Of a stretch of DNA of 64,000 nt, positions 55,413 to 64,000 are shown one piece after another. This DNA comes from Flavobacterium sp. J372 (GTDB lineage: Bacteria; Bacteroidota; Bacteroidia; Flavobacteriales; Flavobacteriaceae). The number at the start of each line of letters is the position of its first letter. Position 1 is the stretch's first letter. Below the pieces are notes generated by a model. It was not told the origin of the DNA. It did no database searches and worked only from the letters and a program-made list of their open reading frames with translations. The position numbers and the translations under genes are program-made. Where the stretch lies: NCBI RefSeq assembly GCF_024699965.1, contig NZ_JAJOMZ010000004.1:1300001-1364000 (forward strand), in the 5' to 3' direction.

Positions 55413-55571
55413 ATGAGAAACGCACTTTACATACTGGCTGTTATACTTATAATAATCTGGGCGGTGGGCAGCTTTGCCTATCATGTAGGCAGCGCACTTA
55501 TACATCTTTTACTGGTGGTTGCCTTTATAGCAATACTTGTAAACCTGTTTAAACGCCGAAGGAGATTATAG
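55413..55571 (+). CDS. lmo0937-family membrane protein
   Basis: 52 residues: MRNALYILAVILIIIWAVG with a first helix, HVGSALIHLLLVVAFIAILVN with a second, and a basic tail FKRRRRL. The size and helix pattern match the lmo0937 family of general-stress-associated small membrane proteins. Short gene, 13 bases after the DUF4142 gene, ending before a strong terminator. Confidence 0.8.
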   Translation: MRNALYILAVILIIIWAVGSFAYHVGSALIHLLLVVAFIAILVNLFKRRRRL

Positions 55572-55589
55572 TATTAATGCCATTTATAT

Positions 55590-55624
55590 AAAAACCCGCT
55601 GTGATATATCGCAGCGGGTTTTTA
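55590..55624. terminator. Bidirectional Rho-independent terminator
   Basis: A near-perfect 13-15-bp stem aaacccgctg.../...cagcgggttt with A and T flanks, between the small membrane gene and the convergent gap. Confidence 0.9.
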
Positions 55625-55631
55625 TTTATAC

Positions 55632-56639
55632 TTATTTGGCATTCTTCTTTAAATGCATTACTAAATCAATTAATCTCGATGAATACCCAATCTCATTATC
55701 ATACCAGCCTACAACTTTCACCATCCTGCCGATAACTGATGTAAGCTGAGCATCAAAAAGGCAGGAGTGCCGGTTGCCAAGCACATCTACCGAAACTATT
55801 GGGTCTTCTGTGTACGCTAAGATGCCTTTAAGCTCATTTTCAGAAGCAGCTTTAAAAGCGGCATTAATCTCTTCAATAGACGCTTCACGCTTTACATAGC
55901 AGGTAATATCGGTAAGCGAACCATCAGGTACGGGTACGCGTATGCCGCCGCCGCCTATTTTCCCTTCAAACTCTGGGAAAACTTTTGTAAGGGCTTTAGC
56001 TGCGCCGGTAGTTGTCGGCACTATAGATTGTGATGCCGCACGGGCACGGCGCAGGTCTTTATGCGGCTGGTCATGCAGGCTTTGGTCGGTTGTGTAAGAG
56101 TGTACTGTCGTAATATATGCCTGCTCAATTCCGCAAAGCTCATTAATGATCTTCATCATTGGGGCGGCGTTATTTGTAGTACAGCTTGCATTAGATATTA
56201 CAACCTCTGTACCGTCAAGCATTTGCTCGTTTACGCCGAGCACAATGGTTTTAATCCTGTCATCTTCAGGCGGGGCAGACAGGATAACCTTTTTAGCGCC
56301 GGAGTCGATATGCTTCTGCGCCTCTTCAAGCTTTTTTATCCTTCCGGTAGATTCTATAACTACATCAATGTTAAGCGATGCCCAGTCCAGGCTTTCAATA
56401 TTTTTTTCAGAAAGGTATGCATATGATATACCATCAACAATCAGGCTGTCAAAGGTGTGCTTTACTTCAAAAGGAAGGATACCGTGTATACTGTCATACT
56501 TCAGCAAGTGTGCCATCGTAGCGGCATCAGCAATATCGTTTATGGCGACAACTTCTATTTGCTGGTGATTTATAAGCAGCCTGAAAAGGTTACGGCCTAT
56601 ACGCCCAAAGCCATTAATGGCAATTCGTGTTTTAGTCAT
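55632..56639 (-). CDS. gap: Glyceraldehyde-3-phosphate dehydrogenase, type I
   Basis: 335 residues. NAD-binding RIAINGFGRIGRNLFR at the N-terminus, catalytic Cys near 152 in SNASCTTNNAAPM, catalytic His in THVHSYTTDQ, and the C-terminal WYDNEIGYSSRLIDL. Glycolytic/gluconeogenic enzyme, full length. Located head-to-tail with lipA, 29 bases between. Confidence 0.96.
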   Translation of the reverse strand: MTKTRIAINGFGRIGRNLFRLLINHQQIEVVAINDIADAATMAHLLKYDSIHGILPFEVKHTFDSLIVDGISYAYLSEKNIESLDWASLNIDVVIESTGRIKKLEEAQKHIDSGAKKVILSAPPEDDRIKTIVLGVNEQMLDGTEVVISNASCTTNNAAPMMKIINELCGIEQAYITTVHSYTTDQSLHDQPHKDLRRARAASQSIVPTTTGAAKALTKVFPEFEGKIGGGGIRVPVPDGSLTDITCYVKREASIEEINAAFKAASENELKGILAYTEDPIVSVDVLGNRHSCLFDAQLTSVIGRMVKVVGWYDNEIGYSSRLIDLVMHLKKNAK

Positions 56640-56668
56640 TCAACTTGAAACTTTAAACCTGAAACCAA

Positions 56669-57559
56669 TTAAAGTATATGCTTTTGCGCTTTGTATGATG
56701 AACGCACCAGTGCACCGCTTTCCACATGGCGGAAACCAAGGTCAAGGCCTATCTGCTCATATTTCTGGAATTGTTCCGGCGTTATGAACTCTTTCACCGG
56801 CAAGTGCTTTTTGCTTGGCTGCAGGTATTGTCCTATGGTTAGTACGTCAAGGTTTACAGCACGAAGGTCGTGCATTGTCTGTATTACTTCTTCCTCAGTT
56901 TCGCCAAGCCCAAGCATGATGCCTGATTTAGTGCGGTTAATGCCTGTATCTTTCAGGTAGCGCAATACCTCGAGGCTGCGCTCATATTTTGCCTGGATGC
57001 GTACTTCGCGGGTAAGGCGTTTTACAGTTTCCATGTTGTGTGAAACCACTTCAGGTGCTACTGCAACAATCCGGTCTATGTTACGCTCAATACCCTGGAA
57101 ATCCGGGATAAGTGTTTCAAGGGTGGTTGTAGGGTTCATCCTGCGGATTGCCTTTACAGTCTCTGCCCAGATGATAGAGCCTCCATCCTTAAGGTCGTCA
57201 CGGTCAACGCTGGTTATTACCGCGTGCTTTATATTCATCAGCTTTATAGAACGGGCTACTTTTTCAGGTTCATCCCAGTCCACAGTCTCAGGCCTGCCGG
57301 TTTTTACCCCGCAAAAGCCGCATGATCGGGTGCAGATGTTTCCGAGTATCATGAAGGTTGCAGTACCTTCGCCCCAGCATTCACCCATATTTGGGCAGCT
57401 GCCCGATGTACATATGGTATGCAGCTTGTATTTATCTACAAGTCCGCGCAGTTCAGTATATTTTTGGCCCGTTGGCAGCTTTACGCGCAGCCATTTGGGC
57501 TTTGGCGTAAGCAATCCGCCTTGTGCTACCGGGCGTGCAGTGTCAAGTACAGTCTCCAT
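56669..57559 (-). CDS. lipA: Lipoyl synthase
   Basis: 296 residues. Auxiliary 4Fe-4S cluster motif Cys50-x4-Cys55-x5-Cys61 and radical-SAM motif Cys76-x3-Cys80-x2-Cys83, plus the final RSSYKA serine. Inserts sulfur at C6 and C8 of octanoyl groups on lipoyl domains. Upstream of gap on the same strand with its own -7 element. Confidence 0.96.
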   Translation of the reverse strand: METVLDTARPVAQGGLLTPKPKWLRVKLPTGQKYTELRGLVDKYKLHTICTSGSCPNMGECWGEGTATFMILGNICTRSCGFCGVKTGRPETVDWDEPEKVARSIKLMNIKHAVITSVDRDDLKDGGSIIWAETVKAIRRMNPTTTLETLIPDFQGIERNIDRIVAVAPEVVSHNMETVKRLTREVRIQAKYERSLEVLRYLKDTGINRTKSGIMLGLGETEEEVIQTMHDLRAVNLDVLTIGQYLQPSKKHLPVKEFITPEQFQKYEQIGLDLGFRHVESGALVRSSYKAQKHIL

Positions 57560-57581
57560 CCAACATTCACTTTAAGTGCTA

Positions 57582-57589
57582 CAAAGATA
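57582..57589 (-). promoter_or_regulatory. Candidate -7 promoter element of lipA
   Basis: TATCTTTG on the minus strand fits TAnnTTTG, 23 bases before the lipA start. Confidence 0.45.
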
Positions 57590-57655
57590 ACGTAAATTTC
57601 AATTGAATGTGTTTTTGTGGCGATTACTGTAACGGCACTGCTTATGCAGAATTAC

Positions 57656-59125
57656 TTAGTTAACTATCAGCTTTTGGTAAAATGATTTGTTGCCTATTGT
57701 ACTCTTCAGGATATATACGCCTTGAGATAAATCAAGCCGGAGTTGATTTTCTCCTGCGGTGAGCATGCATTCACGTAATAATTGCCCTGAAATGCTGTAA
57801 ATCGTAACAGAGCCATCTTTTACAGTTTCTATATTCAACACGCCATTTGTAGGATTAGGATACAAGATAGGTTGAGCAATTGCAAAGTCTACCGTACCAA
57901 GTGTACACCCATAAGGGGTGTAATTTACCAGTCCTTTTGAAGCGTCATCCGCCTGGTGGTATATAACAGCTTCAACCTGTGCAGGGGTGGGCTCGGTTCC
58001 TTCAATCCAGCAATTGTTCATGGCTGATACAGCCTGGGTGGTATTGTTGTAGAGGGCATAGGTAACCCCGCCATTGCCGTTGTCTGAAAATATATTCCCA
58101 CCGGGTGACGCATCTGAGCCGTCGCCGAGATTGATATGGCCTTCAGTAACCAGGGTTATCCCCCAAAGGTTACCCCTAATTTCGTTATTCGAGGCAATAA
58201 TGTTCATGCCTACACCTGCTGCTGAAAGCGAAATGCCACTGCCGCCAAGCGCAGGATTATTTTGCGTATTGTTGTTGTATAATATATTTCCACGGATGTA
58301 TCCTGATGATGTGGTTCCTGCCACTGTGATGCCGTACCTGTTATCAAACACGGTATTATTATCAATTATCACCTTGCTTGGGTTGCCCAGCAATGCAGCG
58401 ACTGCAATACCGCCAACCATGGTGTTTGCAGGATTCCCCTTTACGATATTTCCAATAATGCGTATCGTGTCGTTCCCTCCTGGCCCCATATTTATTTGCG
58501 GGCGGTTCCCGTTTGACTGGCTGTTCCATTCCAGGTAGTTATTTTCGATTAACGCTGCAACCTCCTGGTTTGCCCCAGAGGCGAGTGCCGGCATTTTATT
58601 GAATTTAAATGTTGAGTTCTTTACCACGGGGCTTCCCTTTGAAAATGAAATAGCGGCCGAGGTTGAAATTAAATCAGTATGATAAGATACCGTACAATTG
58701 TCCATTGTAAAGTTGGCCGTAAGCACCCTTATGCCGCCACCATATGTAATCGTGGTATTTTTAAAACTGCCAACAGAATTATCCTCAAGCCTAATCCCCT
58801 GAAAGTAGGATTGCGGATTTGCGGGTGTAGCTGTTATTGTTATATTCTGTGCATTTGTGACTAAACTGCCAAAAACAGTTATGAGTACACCTGCATTAAC
58901 ATATACCGTTGTATTGTCGGCCTCAATACGCAAAGCATCTGTTGCAGCGATTGTAATGTCTTGTGATATAGTATAAATCCCGCCGTTTAGCGATACTGAT
59001 GCAGGCGCATTTGTTATCAGGTCATCAAGAGTCCAGTTTACGCCTGTGCCGGGAGTTGTATATTGTGAAAAGGCAATTGTTTGTACAAAAAGTAAAAGAA
59101 CTGCAAAGAGTAATTGTTTACGCAT
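57656..59125 (-). CDS. Secreted right-handed beta-helix protein with type IX sorting domain
   Basis: 489 residues. Signal peptide (LLLFVQTIAFSQ), then a parallel beta-helix with many Asn-rich turns (NTTITYGGGIRVL, IDNNTVFDNRYGITVAG, IIASNNEIRGNLWGI) from about 50 to 375, and a C-terminal type A sorting domain beginning ILYPNPTNGVLNIE and ending KSFYQKLIVN. The sorting domain sends it through the type IX system, so it is surface-attached or released. No active-site signature (polysaccharide lyase-like folds are common). Its presence agrees with gldI in the window. Confidence 0.9.
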   Translation of the reverse strand: MRKQLLFAVLLLFVQTIAFSQYTTPGTGVNWTLDDLITNAPASVSLNGGIYTISQDITIAATDALRIEADNTTVYVNAGVLITVFGSLVTNAQNITITATPANPQSYFQGIRLEDNSVGSFKNTTITYGGGIRVLTANFTMDNCTVSYHTDLISTSAAISFSKGSPVVKNSTFKFNKMPALASGANQEVAALIENNYLEWNSQSNGNRPQINMGPGGNDTIRIIGNIVKGNPANTMVGGIAVAALLGNPSKVIIDNNTVFDNRYGITVAGTTSSGYIRGNILYNNNTQNNPALGGSGISLSAAGVGMNIIASNNEIRGNLWGITLVTEGHINLGDGSDASPGGNIFSDNGNGGVTYALYNNTTQAVSAMNNCWIEGTEPTPAQVEAVIYHQADDASKGLVNYTPYGCTLGTVDFAIAQPILYPNPTNGVLNIETVKDGSVTIYSISGQLLRECMLTAGENQLRLDLSQGVYILKSTIGNKSFYQKLIVN

Positions 59126-59242
59126 AACTGTGTTTTTTAGGATGTACCATAAAGTTATCTAATTGTAAAAATGCCCTCGTTAACCAAAAGTTAATACTTT
59201 CGCATGCATGCTCAATAAAAAAATCCCCTTTCGGGGAGATTG

Positions 59243-60074
59243 TTATTTTATGTTGACTAAAATTGGCAGGCTGTAAGCTGTACGAACTGCCTTGCCTTTT
59301 TTCTTACCGGGTTTCCACTTGGTTTTAATGGATTTTAGTACACGCTCCGCTTCAGCGGCAAGATTATAGCCAGGATCGCGGCCAACTTTTATATTTGTCA
59401 TGGTTCCGTCGGGCTCTACCACAAACGATACATATACCCGCACCTGCATCACACGGTTTACCTCAGGTATCCTGAATTTATTGCCTACGGTTTTCAGGAA
59501 ATTGTCAACGCCACCCGGGAATTCAGGCATTTCATCAACAAAGGTTTCTATAGTTTCCGGTCCTGTCCCGGTAGTTGGTTTTTCAGATGTGCCTGTGCCT
59601 TCCGGCGTACCTGTAGGTGATGATGGCCCTATTACTATTTCACGGCCTTCACCTTCATCGGTGACATTACTTATTTCTGTTTCCTGAACTTGCTTTGTTG
59701 TAGGTACATCAACCGAAGTTGGGTCAGATGTAGCCATCGGCTTAACGAACCGTATTGTTTTATTAGGATTTTTTGTGCCGGTGCTTCAGGTTCAGCTTTA
59801 GGCGGCTCCAATGGTTTTGGTGGTTCAAGAGGTAATATTTCCGGGCTCACCTCTATTACCGTCCCCGGGTCTTTGGCAGTTTCAGGCGCCGGTTTAAACG
59901 AATTCATTACAACAGGTATCGCTACCAGTAAACTCATAAAACCAACACCTGAAAAAAGGCTTTCATCGTGGTTTTTCCGTCATCCTTGCGCAGCTGATAC
60001 GCGCCGTACGCTTTGTTGCGGCCTTCAAACACGAGGTCTATCCAGCCCCGCTCAAACACACTTACTTTTGGCAT
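59243..60074 (-). CDS. tonB: Energy transducer TonB, with two frameshifts
   Basis: About 277 residues from MPKVSVFERGWIDLVFEGRN, typical of flavobacterial TonB with a cytosolic head and AYGAYQLRKD motif. Break 1: A6 at 59952-59957 (plus strand) one short; then KAFFSGVGFMSLLVAIPVVM gives the membrane anchor. Break 2: T6 at 59769-59774 one short; then APAQKNPNKTIRFVKPMATS. A Pro/Glu linker and the C-terminal TonB domain (DGTMTNIKVGRDPGYNLAAEAERVLKSIKTKW, AVRTAYSLPILVNIK) follow. Couples the proton-motive force to outer-membrane receptors. Confidence 0.85.
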
Positions 60075-60168
60075 AACATTAAAGTTTTAAGGTTGGTATT
60101 AAAATATATCAACTATAATGTTATAGTATATGCGAATATTGCAGTGTGTAAGTGGAGTGGCTGAAGAA

Positions 60169-60738
60169 TCAGCAATTGTTTTTTTGTATGATTTCAGCAA
60201 GTAACTTTTTTGCGCGAAGAAGCTTGACCTTTACATTGTTTAAGGGTTCATGTACGGTGTCGGCAATTTCCTGGTAGCTAAGTTCCTGGAAATAGCGCAG
60301 CTGTATCATTTCCTGGTATTGAGGCTTAAGCTGCTTTACGCAAGACAGCAAAGAGGAGAGGTTTTGGTCTTTAATCAACTGGTCTTCGGCTGTAAGGCTG
60401 GTGTCTGCTACATTGTAAGCCTTATCATCTTCTTCATCTGTTATTTCAATAAAAAGTGACGATTTCTTTTTGCGAAGAAGGTCAATATGTACATTCTTGG
60501 CGATTGCGATAAGCCATGTATTAAAGGCATATTCCGGATTGTAAGTACTTATCCTGTCAAAAGCCTTAGCAAAAGTTTCAATTACAATATCTTCAGTATC
60601 TGTTTCATTTTCCGTGCGTTTCAGCATAAAGCCATATACCTCATTCCAGAAAAAATCAAGCAAAAAAGTAAATGCCACCTGGTCACCCTCCCGGGCTTTA
60701 CTAATATTTTGCTGAATGAGTTCGGATGTTACTTCCAA
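60169..60738 (-). CDS. RNA polymerase sigma-70 factor, ECF subfamily
   Basis: 189 residues. Region 2 (FTFLLDFFWNEVYGFMLKRTENETDTEDIVIETFAKAFDRI) and region 4 (YQEMIQLRYFQELSYQEIADTV ... LLRAKKLLAEIIQ) with the helix-turn-helix, no region 3. No anti-sigma factor gene is adjacent. It starts within the end of the glycosyltransferase gene (10-base overlap), so it is translated from the same message. Confidence 0.9.
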   Translation of the reverse strand: MEVTSELIQQNISKAREGDQVAFTFLLDFFWNEVYGFMLKRTENETDTEDIVIETFAKAFDRISTYNPEYAFNTWLIAIAKNVHIDLLRKKKSSLFIEITDEEDDKAYNVADTSLTAEDQLIKDQNLSSLLSCVKQLKPQYQEMIQLRYFQELSYQEIADTVHEPLNNVKVKLLRAKKLLAEIIQKNNC

Positions 60739-61835
60739 TGTGCAGATTTTGAAAACAGGTTGCTTATAAATACATTAAGTTGAGTGAAGGTAACAATTAT
60801 TTCGATAATCGGATAGAAGTACACCGTGTCTTTTTCTTTTAGTTTACCGGCGCTGTAGCCCATCACAATCCAGGTAATGATATACCTGAACACGATCACC
60901 GGTACCAAAAACATCCAGTTATATTGCAAAGCTCCAAGCACAATTGCCATGATAATGAAAGCAAGCTGGGTAAAAGCAAATAGCTTAAGTTGCAGCTTAT
61001 CCTCAATTTTAAAGAATGATGCTGTGTAAGCGCCACGCCTTTTGTGGGTGAACCATTCTTTAAAACTATGTTTAGGTTCGCTGTAAGTAAAGCTTTCGGG
61101 AACATCACAAACAGTTGTATTCTTCTTATTTGCTGATTGGTTAATAAAAAGCGCGTCTTCCCCTGTGCGTATATTCATATGGTCTATGAATCCGTTAACT
61201 TTAAAGAATTCCTCTTTTTTGTATGCCAGGTTACGCCCTTCCCCCGAAAATGGCATACCTGCCTTTGCCCAGGAAAATTGCTGTGTGGCAGTAAGCATGG
61301 CATCAAAACGTATAATTTTATTAAGAAATGAGCCTTTTATCTTTTCATACGCTCCGTAGCCAAGAATGATTGTTTTGCTCATAGTAAATTGCGAGCTCAT
61401 TGTCTTTATCCACTGGTCAGAGTCAGGGTAGCAGTCGGCATCGGTAAAAAGCAGGTATTCTTTTTTAGCAGCTTTGATGCCAAGTGTTAGTGCGAATTTT
61501 TTATTACCCCAAAACGCTTCGTTATTCTCAACTTTTACAAGACGAATGTTGCTATACTGCTTTTCAAATTCTTCGAAAATGTCCAAGGTTTCATCTGATG
61601 AAGCATCATCAATTAAGACAATTTCATAGTCCGGATAATCCTGCGTAGCCAGTAGCGGCACAAATTGCTTTACTTTCTCTGCTTCATTTTTTGCACAAAC
61701 TATTACCGAAATGGGGATACGTTTTGGCGTTACCTGCTGCGGTTTCGAGAAGGCGAATTTCGAGAATATCCCCAGGTAATACACAAGCTGTATAAGTACT
61801 ATCGCGACAAAAATGTAGAAAATAATGTTCAGCAT
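60729..61835 (-). CDS. Family 2 glycosyltransferase, membrane-bound
   Basis: 368 residues: N-terminal membrane helix (IFYIFVAIVLIQLVYYL), GT-A fold with PISVIVCAKNEAEKV, IVLIDDASSDETLDIFEE and the DxD-like LLFTDADCYPD motif, acceptor region and FSGEGRNLAY, then three C-terminal transmembrane helices. Adds sugars to a lipid or glycan on the cytosolic face. Substrate not predictable. Overlaps the ECF sigma gene. Confidence 0.85.
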   Translation of the reverse strand: MLNIIFYIFVAIVLIQLVYYLGIFSKFAFSKPQQVTPKRIPISVIVCAKNEAEKVKQFVPLLATQDYPDYEIVLIDDASSDETLDIFEEFEKQYSNIRLVKVENNEAFWGNKKFALTLGIKAAKKEYLLFTDADCYPDSDQWIKTMSSQFTMSKTIILGYGAYEKIKGSFLNKIIRFDAMLTATQQFSWAKAGMPFSGEGRNLAYKKEEFFKVNGFIDHMNIRTGEDALFINQSANKKNTTVCDVPESFTYSEPKHSFKEWFTHKRRGAYTASFFKIEDKLQLKLFAFTQLAFIIMAIVLGALQYNWMFLVPVIVFRYIITWIVMGYSAGKLKEKDTVYFYPIIEIIVTFTQLNVFISNLFSKSAHWK

Positions 61836-61857
61836 ATAGGCGGTGGTTTTGCTGTTG

Positions 61858-61865
61858 CAAATTTA
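61858..61865 (-). promoter_or_regulatory. Candidate -7 promoter element of the glycosyltransferase-sigma operon
   Basis: TAAATTTG on the minus strand fits TAnnTTTG, 23 bases before the glycosyltransferase start. Confidence 0.4.
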
Positions 61866-61897
61866 CATTCAATTATTAAATTGGCTTGTAAAAAACA

Positions 61898-62911
61898 CTA
61901 AATAATATTTACTTCAGCTTCAATACTAATCCCGAATTTTTCTTTTACCGTCGACTGAATTTTTCTTGATAAATCGAGTAATTCCTGGCCCGTAGCATTA
62001 CCGTAATTTACCAGCACCAATGCCTGTTTTGCATGTACTCCCGCATCGCCGAAGCGGCTGCCCTTAAATCCGGCCTGCTCAATAAGCCAGCCCGCAGGCA
62101 CTTTTACCTCAGTATCGCTAACCGTATAGTGCGGCATCTGCGGATGTTGTAGAAACGCTTTTTCGAATTCTTCGCTAGTAATGATTGGGTTTTTGAAGAA
62201 ACTGCCACTGTTACCCAGTTCTTTTGGGTCGGGTAGTTTGCTGCGGCGTATAGCTGTTACAGCATTACTCACATCTTTTATGGTTGGAACCACAATGCCA
62301 TTTTTAGTCAGTTCGGCAGCTATGTCACCGTAGGAAGTATTGATTTTATGGTTCTCTGTAGTAAGCCTGAAGGTTACTGAAGTAATGATGTATTTACCTT
62401 TCAGTTCGCCTTTAAAAATACTTTCGCGGTAAGCAAATTCACACTCTTCTTTAGTGAACGTGCGCAGCTGCTGTGTCGTTATTTCCATTGCTTCGCAAGA
62501 AACAAAAGTGTCCTTTATCTCAGTGCCATATGCGCCTATATTTTGTATAGGAGTAGTCCCTACATTACCCGGAATCAACGACAGGTTCTCAAGTCCGCCA
62601 AGATTATTGTCAATACAATACAATACAAACTCATGCCAGTTTTCGCCCGCCATTGCCATAACATCTGCCGTACCATTAGCATTGTTTGTAATAGTTTTAC
62701 CCTTTATATCTACATGGATAACCAACGCGTCAATATCCTTAGTTAAAAGCATGTTGCTGCCGCCACCAAGTATAAAAAGTTCTTTGCCGGCAGTTTCACG
62801 AAGCACTTCGGTAAGTTCGTCAACACTGTGTACAGCTACAAATTCTTTTGCAAAAGCGCTAAGGCCGAAGGTGTTGTGTTGTTTTAACGGATAATTTTTA
62901 AGGATTTCCAT
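61898..62911 (-). CDS. murB: UDP-N-acetylenolpyruvoylglucosamine reductase
   Basis: 337 residues, type I MurB. FAD domain with LFILGGGSNMLL and SLIPGNVGTTPIQNIGAYG, substrate domain with Tyr/Arg residues, LGNSGSFFKNPI with the catalytic Ser, and the C-terminal GDAGVHAKQALVLVNYGNATG. Reduces enolpyruvyl-UDP-GlcNAc to UDP-MurNAc for peptidoglycan. Complete. Confidence 0.95.
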   Translation of the reverse strand: MEILKNYPLKQHNTFGLSAFAKEFVAVHSVDELTEVLRETAGKELFILGGGSNMLLTKDIDALVIHVDIKGKTITNNANGTADVMAMAGENWHEFVLYCIDNNLGGLENLSLIPGNVGTTPIQNIGAYGTEIKDTFVSCEAMEITTQQLRTFTKEECEFAYRESIFKGELKGKYIITSVTFRLTTENHKINTSYGDIAAELTKNGIVVPTIKDVSNAVTAIRRSKLPDPKELGNSGSFFKNPIITSEEFEKAFLQHPQMPHYTVSDTEVKVPAGWLIEQAGFKGSRFGDAGVHAKQALVLVNYGNATGQELLDLSRKIQSTVKEKFGISIEAEVNII

Positions 62912-62950
62912 GCAGTAGATATGCAGTTGATTTGCTGCCGTAAAAGTAAT

Positions 62951-63032
62951 TTTTTGCCACGAATTACACTAATTTCCACCAATTTTAAAACCACAATATA
63001 TTTTGTGCAATTCGTGAAATTCGTGGCAAAAA
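62951..63032. repeat. Intergenic inverted repeat, REP-like
   Basis: Arms 62951-62974 and 63009-63032 pair over 24 bases with 2 mismatches, with the word attcgtg repeated in tandem. It lies between the murB start and the DUF2461 stop; this type of palindrome is common between flavobacterial genes. Confidence 0.65.
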
Positions 63033-63045
63033 TGATGCAAAAGAA

Positions 63046-63717
63046 TTATTCCGTAGTCAGCGCCCGGTTTATAAACTCAACCAGTGGCTGCAAAACCAAC
63101 AGTTTCTCTGATGTTGCCTTAACGAAATCTTTCGCCTGCACTTCTTTGTCTGTAAGCTTTGCCGTAGCTGTAAAACTTTTCAGGCGTAAGAATTGAATTG
63201 CAGGATGGTCTTTGTCGAAATCTTTGGGTGCCGATTTCAGCGTATTGTTTTCATCGCTGTCAAGCGCACCATATATCTTTTTAAATTGAGGTTCAGCCAC
63301 TATTTCTTCAAGGTCTTCGTAAAACCCTTTAATTTCGCGTCGTATTTTCCTGAGGTCGGCCGCGTCAGGATAGTGTATACCTGCCGCGATAAAACTTGCT
63401 CCCGGTTCAATATGCACGTAATAACCCGCGAGGTTAGTGTTTTTGGTACCTTCGCTCAGCCATATCGCCATATTGGTTTTGTACGGAGTCTTATCTTTGC
63501 TGAAGCGTATATCGCGGTTTATACGAAACGAGACGTCCTTAAAATCAAGCTGACTAAGCGATTCGTCGACCTTGCTCATTTCGGCTATGAAAGCCTCCCC
63601 GAGCTGCCTGTAGTTTTTCTTGTACTCTTCATAGCACTTCGCCTGCGAAATAAACCATTCGCGATTATTGTTTTGTTTTAAGTCTTTAAGGAATTGAAAG
63701 CTTTCGGGTTGCAGCAT
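63046..63717 (-). CDS. DUF2461 family protein
   Basis: 223 residues with the family signature NNREWFISQAKCYEEYKKNYRQL, FRINRDIRFSKDKTPYKTNMAIWLS and PGASFIAAGIHYPD. DUF2461 proteins are cytosolic, mixed alpha/beta, of unknown function. Separated by 12 bases from the toxin-like gene at its upstream side. Confidence 0.9.
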   Translation of the reverse strand: MLQPESFQFLKDLKQNNNREWFISQAKCYEEYKKNYRQLGEAFIAEMSKVDESLSQLDFKDVSFRINRDIRFSKDKTPYKTNMAIWLSEGTKNTNLAGYYVHIEPGASFIAAGIHYPDAADLRKIRREIKGFYEDLEEIVAEPQFKKIYGALDSDENNTLKSAPKDFDKDHPAIQFLRLKSFTATAKLTDKEVQAKDFVKATSEKLLVLQPLVEFINRALTTE

Positions 63718-63729
63718 TGGTTTAATTAT

Positions 63730-64000
63730 TTATCTTGTATTCCAGTCTTTTGGATTTAATGATGTATGGAAAATGCCAACGATAACTATGTTTTCAGCAT
63801 CTGTATCAATATAAAAATGTATCATATAGGGAAAAACTGTAACTACCGCTGTTCTGATGTTTTTATATCTAAATGAAGTTTGTTGGGGATTTTGTGATAT
63901 GATTTTAAGTTCTCTTCGTATAGTAGAAGTAAACCTTTTACCAAGGCCTTTTTGCTGATTTTCATACCACTCAGCGGCAGTTTTTAAATCTAATTTTGCT
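63730..64000 (-). CDS. RelE/ParE-family toxin, C-terminal part (runs off window)
   Basis: 90 residues visible, open at the right edge. Reading is AKLDLKTAAEWYENQQKGLG, FRYKNIRTAVVTVFPYMIHF, IVIVGIFHTSLNPKDWNTR, the RelE/ParE fold with the basic centre and YMIHFYID-type strand. Start and antitoxin are outside the window (antitoxin expected upstream on the minus strand). The open frame is unbroken, unlike the pair at 30103-30622. Confidence 0.75.
   Translation of the reverse strand, partial: AKLDLKTAAEWYENQQKGLGKRFTSTIRRELKIISQNPQQTSFRYKNIRTAVVTVFPYMIHFYIDTDAENIVIVGIFHTSLNPKDWNTR

Overview
The window reads as a 64 kb stretch of core chromosome from a member of the Flavobacteriaceae, most likely Flavobacterium or a close relative. 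The reasons are a gliding-motility lipoprotein (GldI), a cargo protein with a type IX secretion sorting domain, TonB and LysM proteins of Bacteroidota type, many SPII lipoproteins, almost no Shine-Dalgarno sequences, TAnnTTTG promoter elements, and gene orders typical of the family (relA/spoT-fur-purA-ostA; aroE beside a DUF349 gene). Genes are dense, no gap exceeds 300 bases, and no rRNA, tRNA, insertion sequence, prophage or CRISPR array was seen.

Layout. 1-10.8 kb, all minus strand: the N-terminus of a DUF349 protein, aroE, two small exported TonB-C-like proteins, a TPR protein, a class III aminotransferase, an OstA-like protein, purA, a Fur-family regulator and a bifunctional (p)ppGpp enzyme. 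10.8-12.8 kb: an SDR with an ArsR-type regulator and an rRNA/tRNA methyltransferase. 12.9-18.9 kb: a tight, overlapping MoxR ATPase/DUF58/DUF4350/DUF4129/SpoIIM-like operon with a divergent RDD protein. 18.9-24.5 kb: GNAT, STAS-like and PNPOx-like proteins, an unknown gene between two copies of one terminator, then cyclophilin-FKBP, gldI and an NrnA-type phosphoesterase. 24.6-30 kb: guaA, two LysM proteins, OsmC and a DUF3820 protein. 30.1-38.2 kb: a RelE/ParE-type toxin-antitoxin pair, pyrG, yidC, a MORN-like protein, mnmA, an unknown AT-rich gene, TatD and TcdA. 38.2-48 kb: an LpoB/COG3014 lipoprotein operon, a MazG-like enzyme, ilvE, a DUF4920/c-type-haem lipoprotein pair, a GIY-YIG nuclease flanked by repeats, mnmD, and divergent oxyR and dps. 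48-55.6 kb: a SulP transporter with a carbonic anhydrase, a LETM1-like protein, an FAD oxidoreductase, YihY, DUF4142 and a 52-residue membrane protein. 55.6-64 kb: gap, lipA, a type IX-secreted beta-helix protein, TonB, an ECF sigma factor, a glycosyltransferase, murB, DUF2461 and the end of a RelE/ParE toxin.

The most striking overall property is the number of single-base frame breaks. At least 14 were found by reading the continuation of each protein in another frame, and nearly all lie in homopolymers. They hit genes that should be intact (purA, ilvE, tonB, nrnA, oxyR). A/T runs are mostly one base short and G/C runs one base long. Sequencing or assembly error is the simplest explanation, but three lesions sit exactly on the slippery heptamer A AAA AAG, so recoding or polymerase slippage deserves a check. 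Broken genes are annotated here as single genes over their full extent, with the lesion position given.

The best candidates for undescribed biology are the GIY-YIG nuclease bracketed by two copies of a palindromic repeat, the MoxR-DUF58-DUF4350-DUF4129-SpoIIM-RDD membrane cluster, the LpoB-COG3014 operon with its palindromic candidate operator, and the unknown gene enclosed by duplicated terminators.
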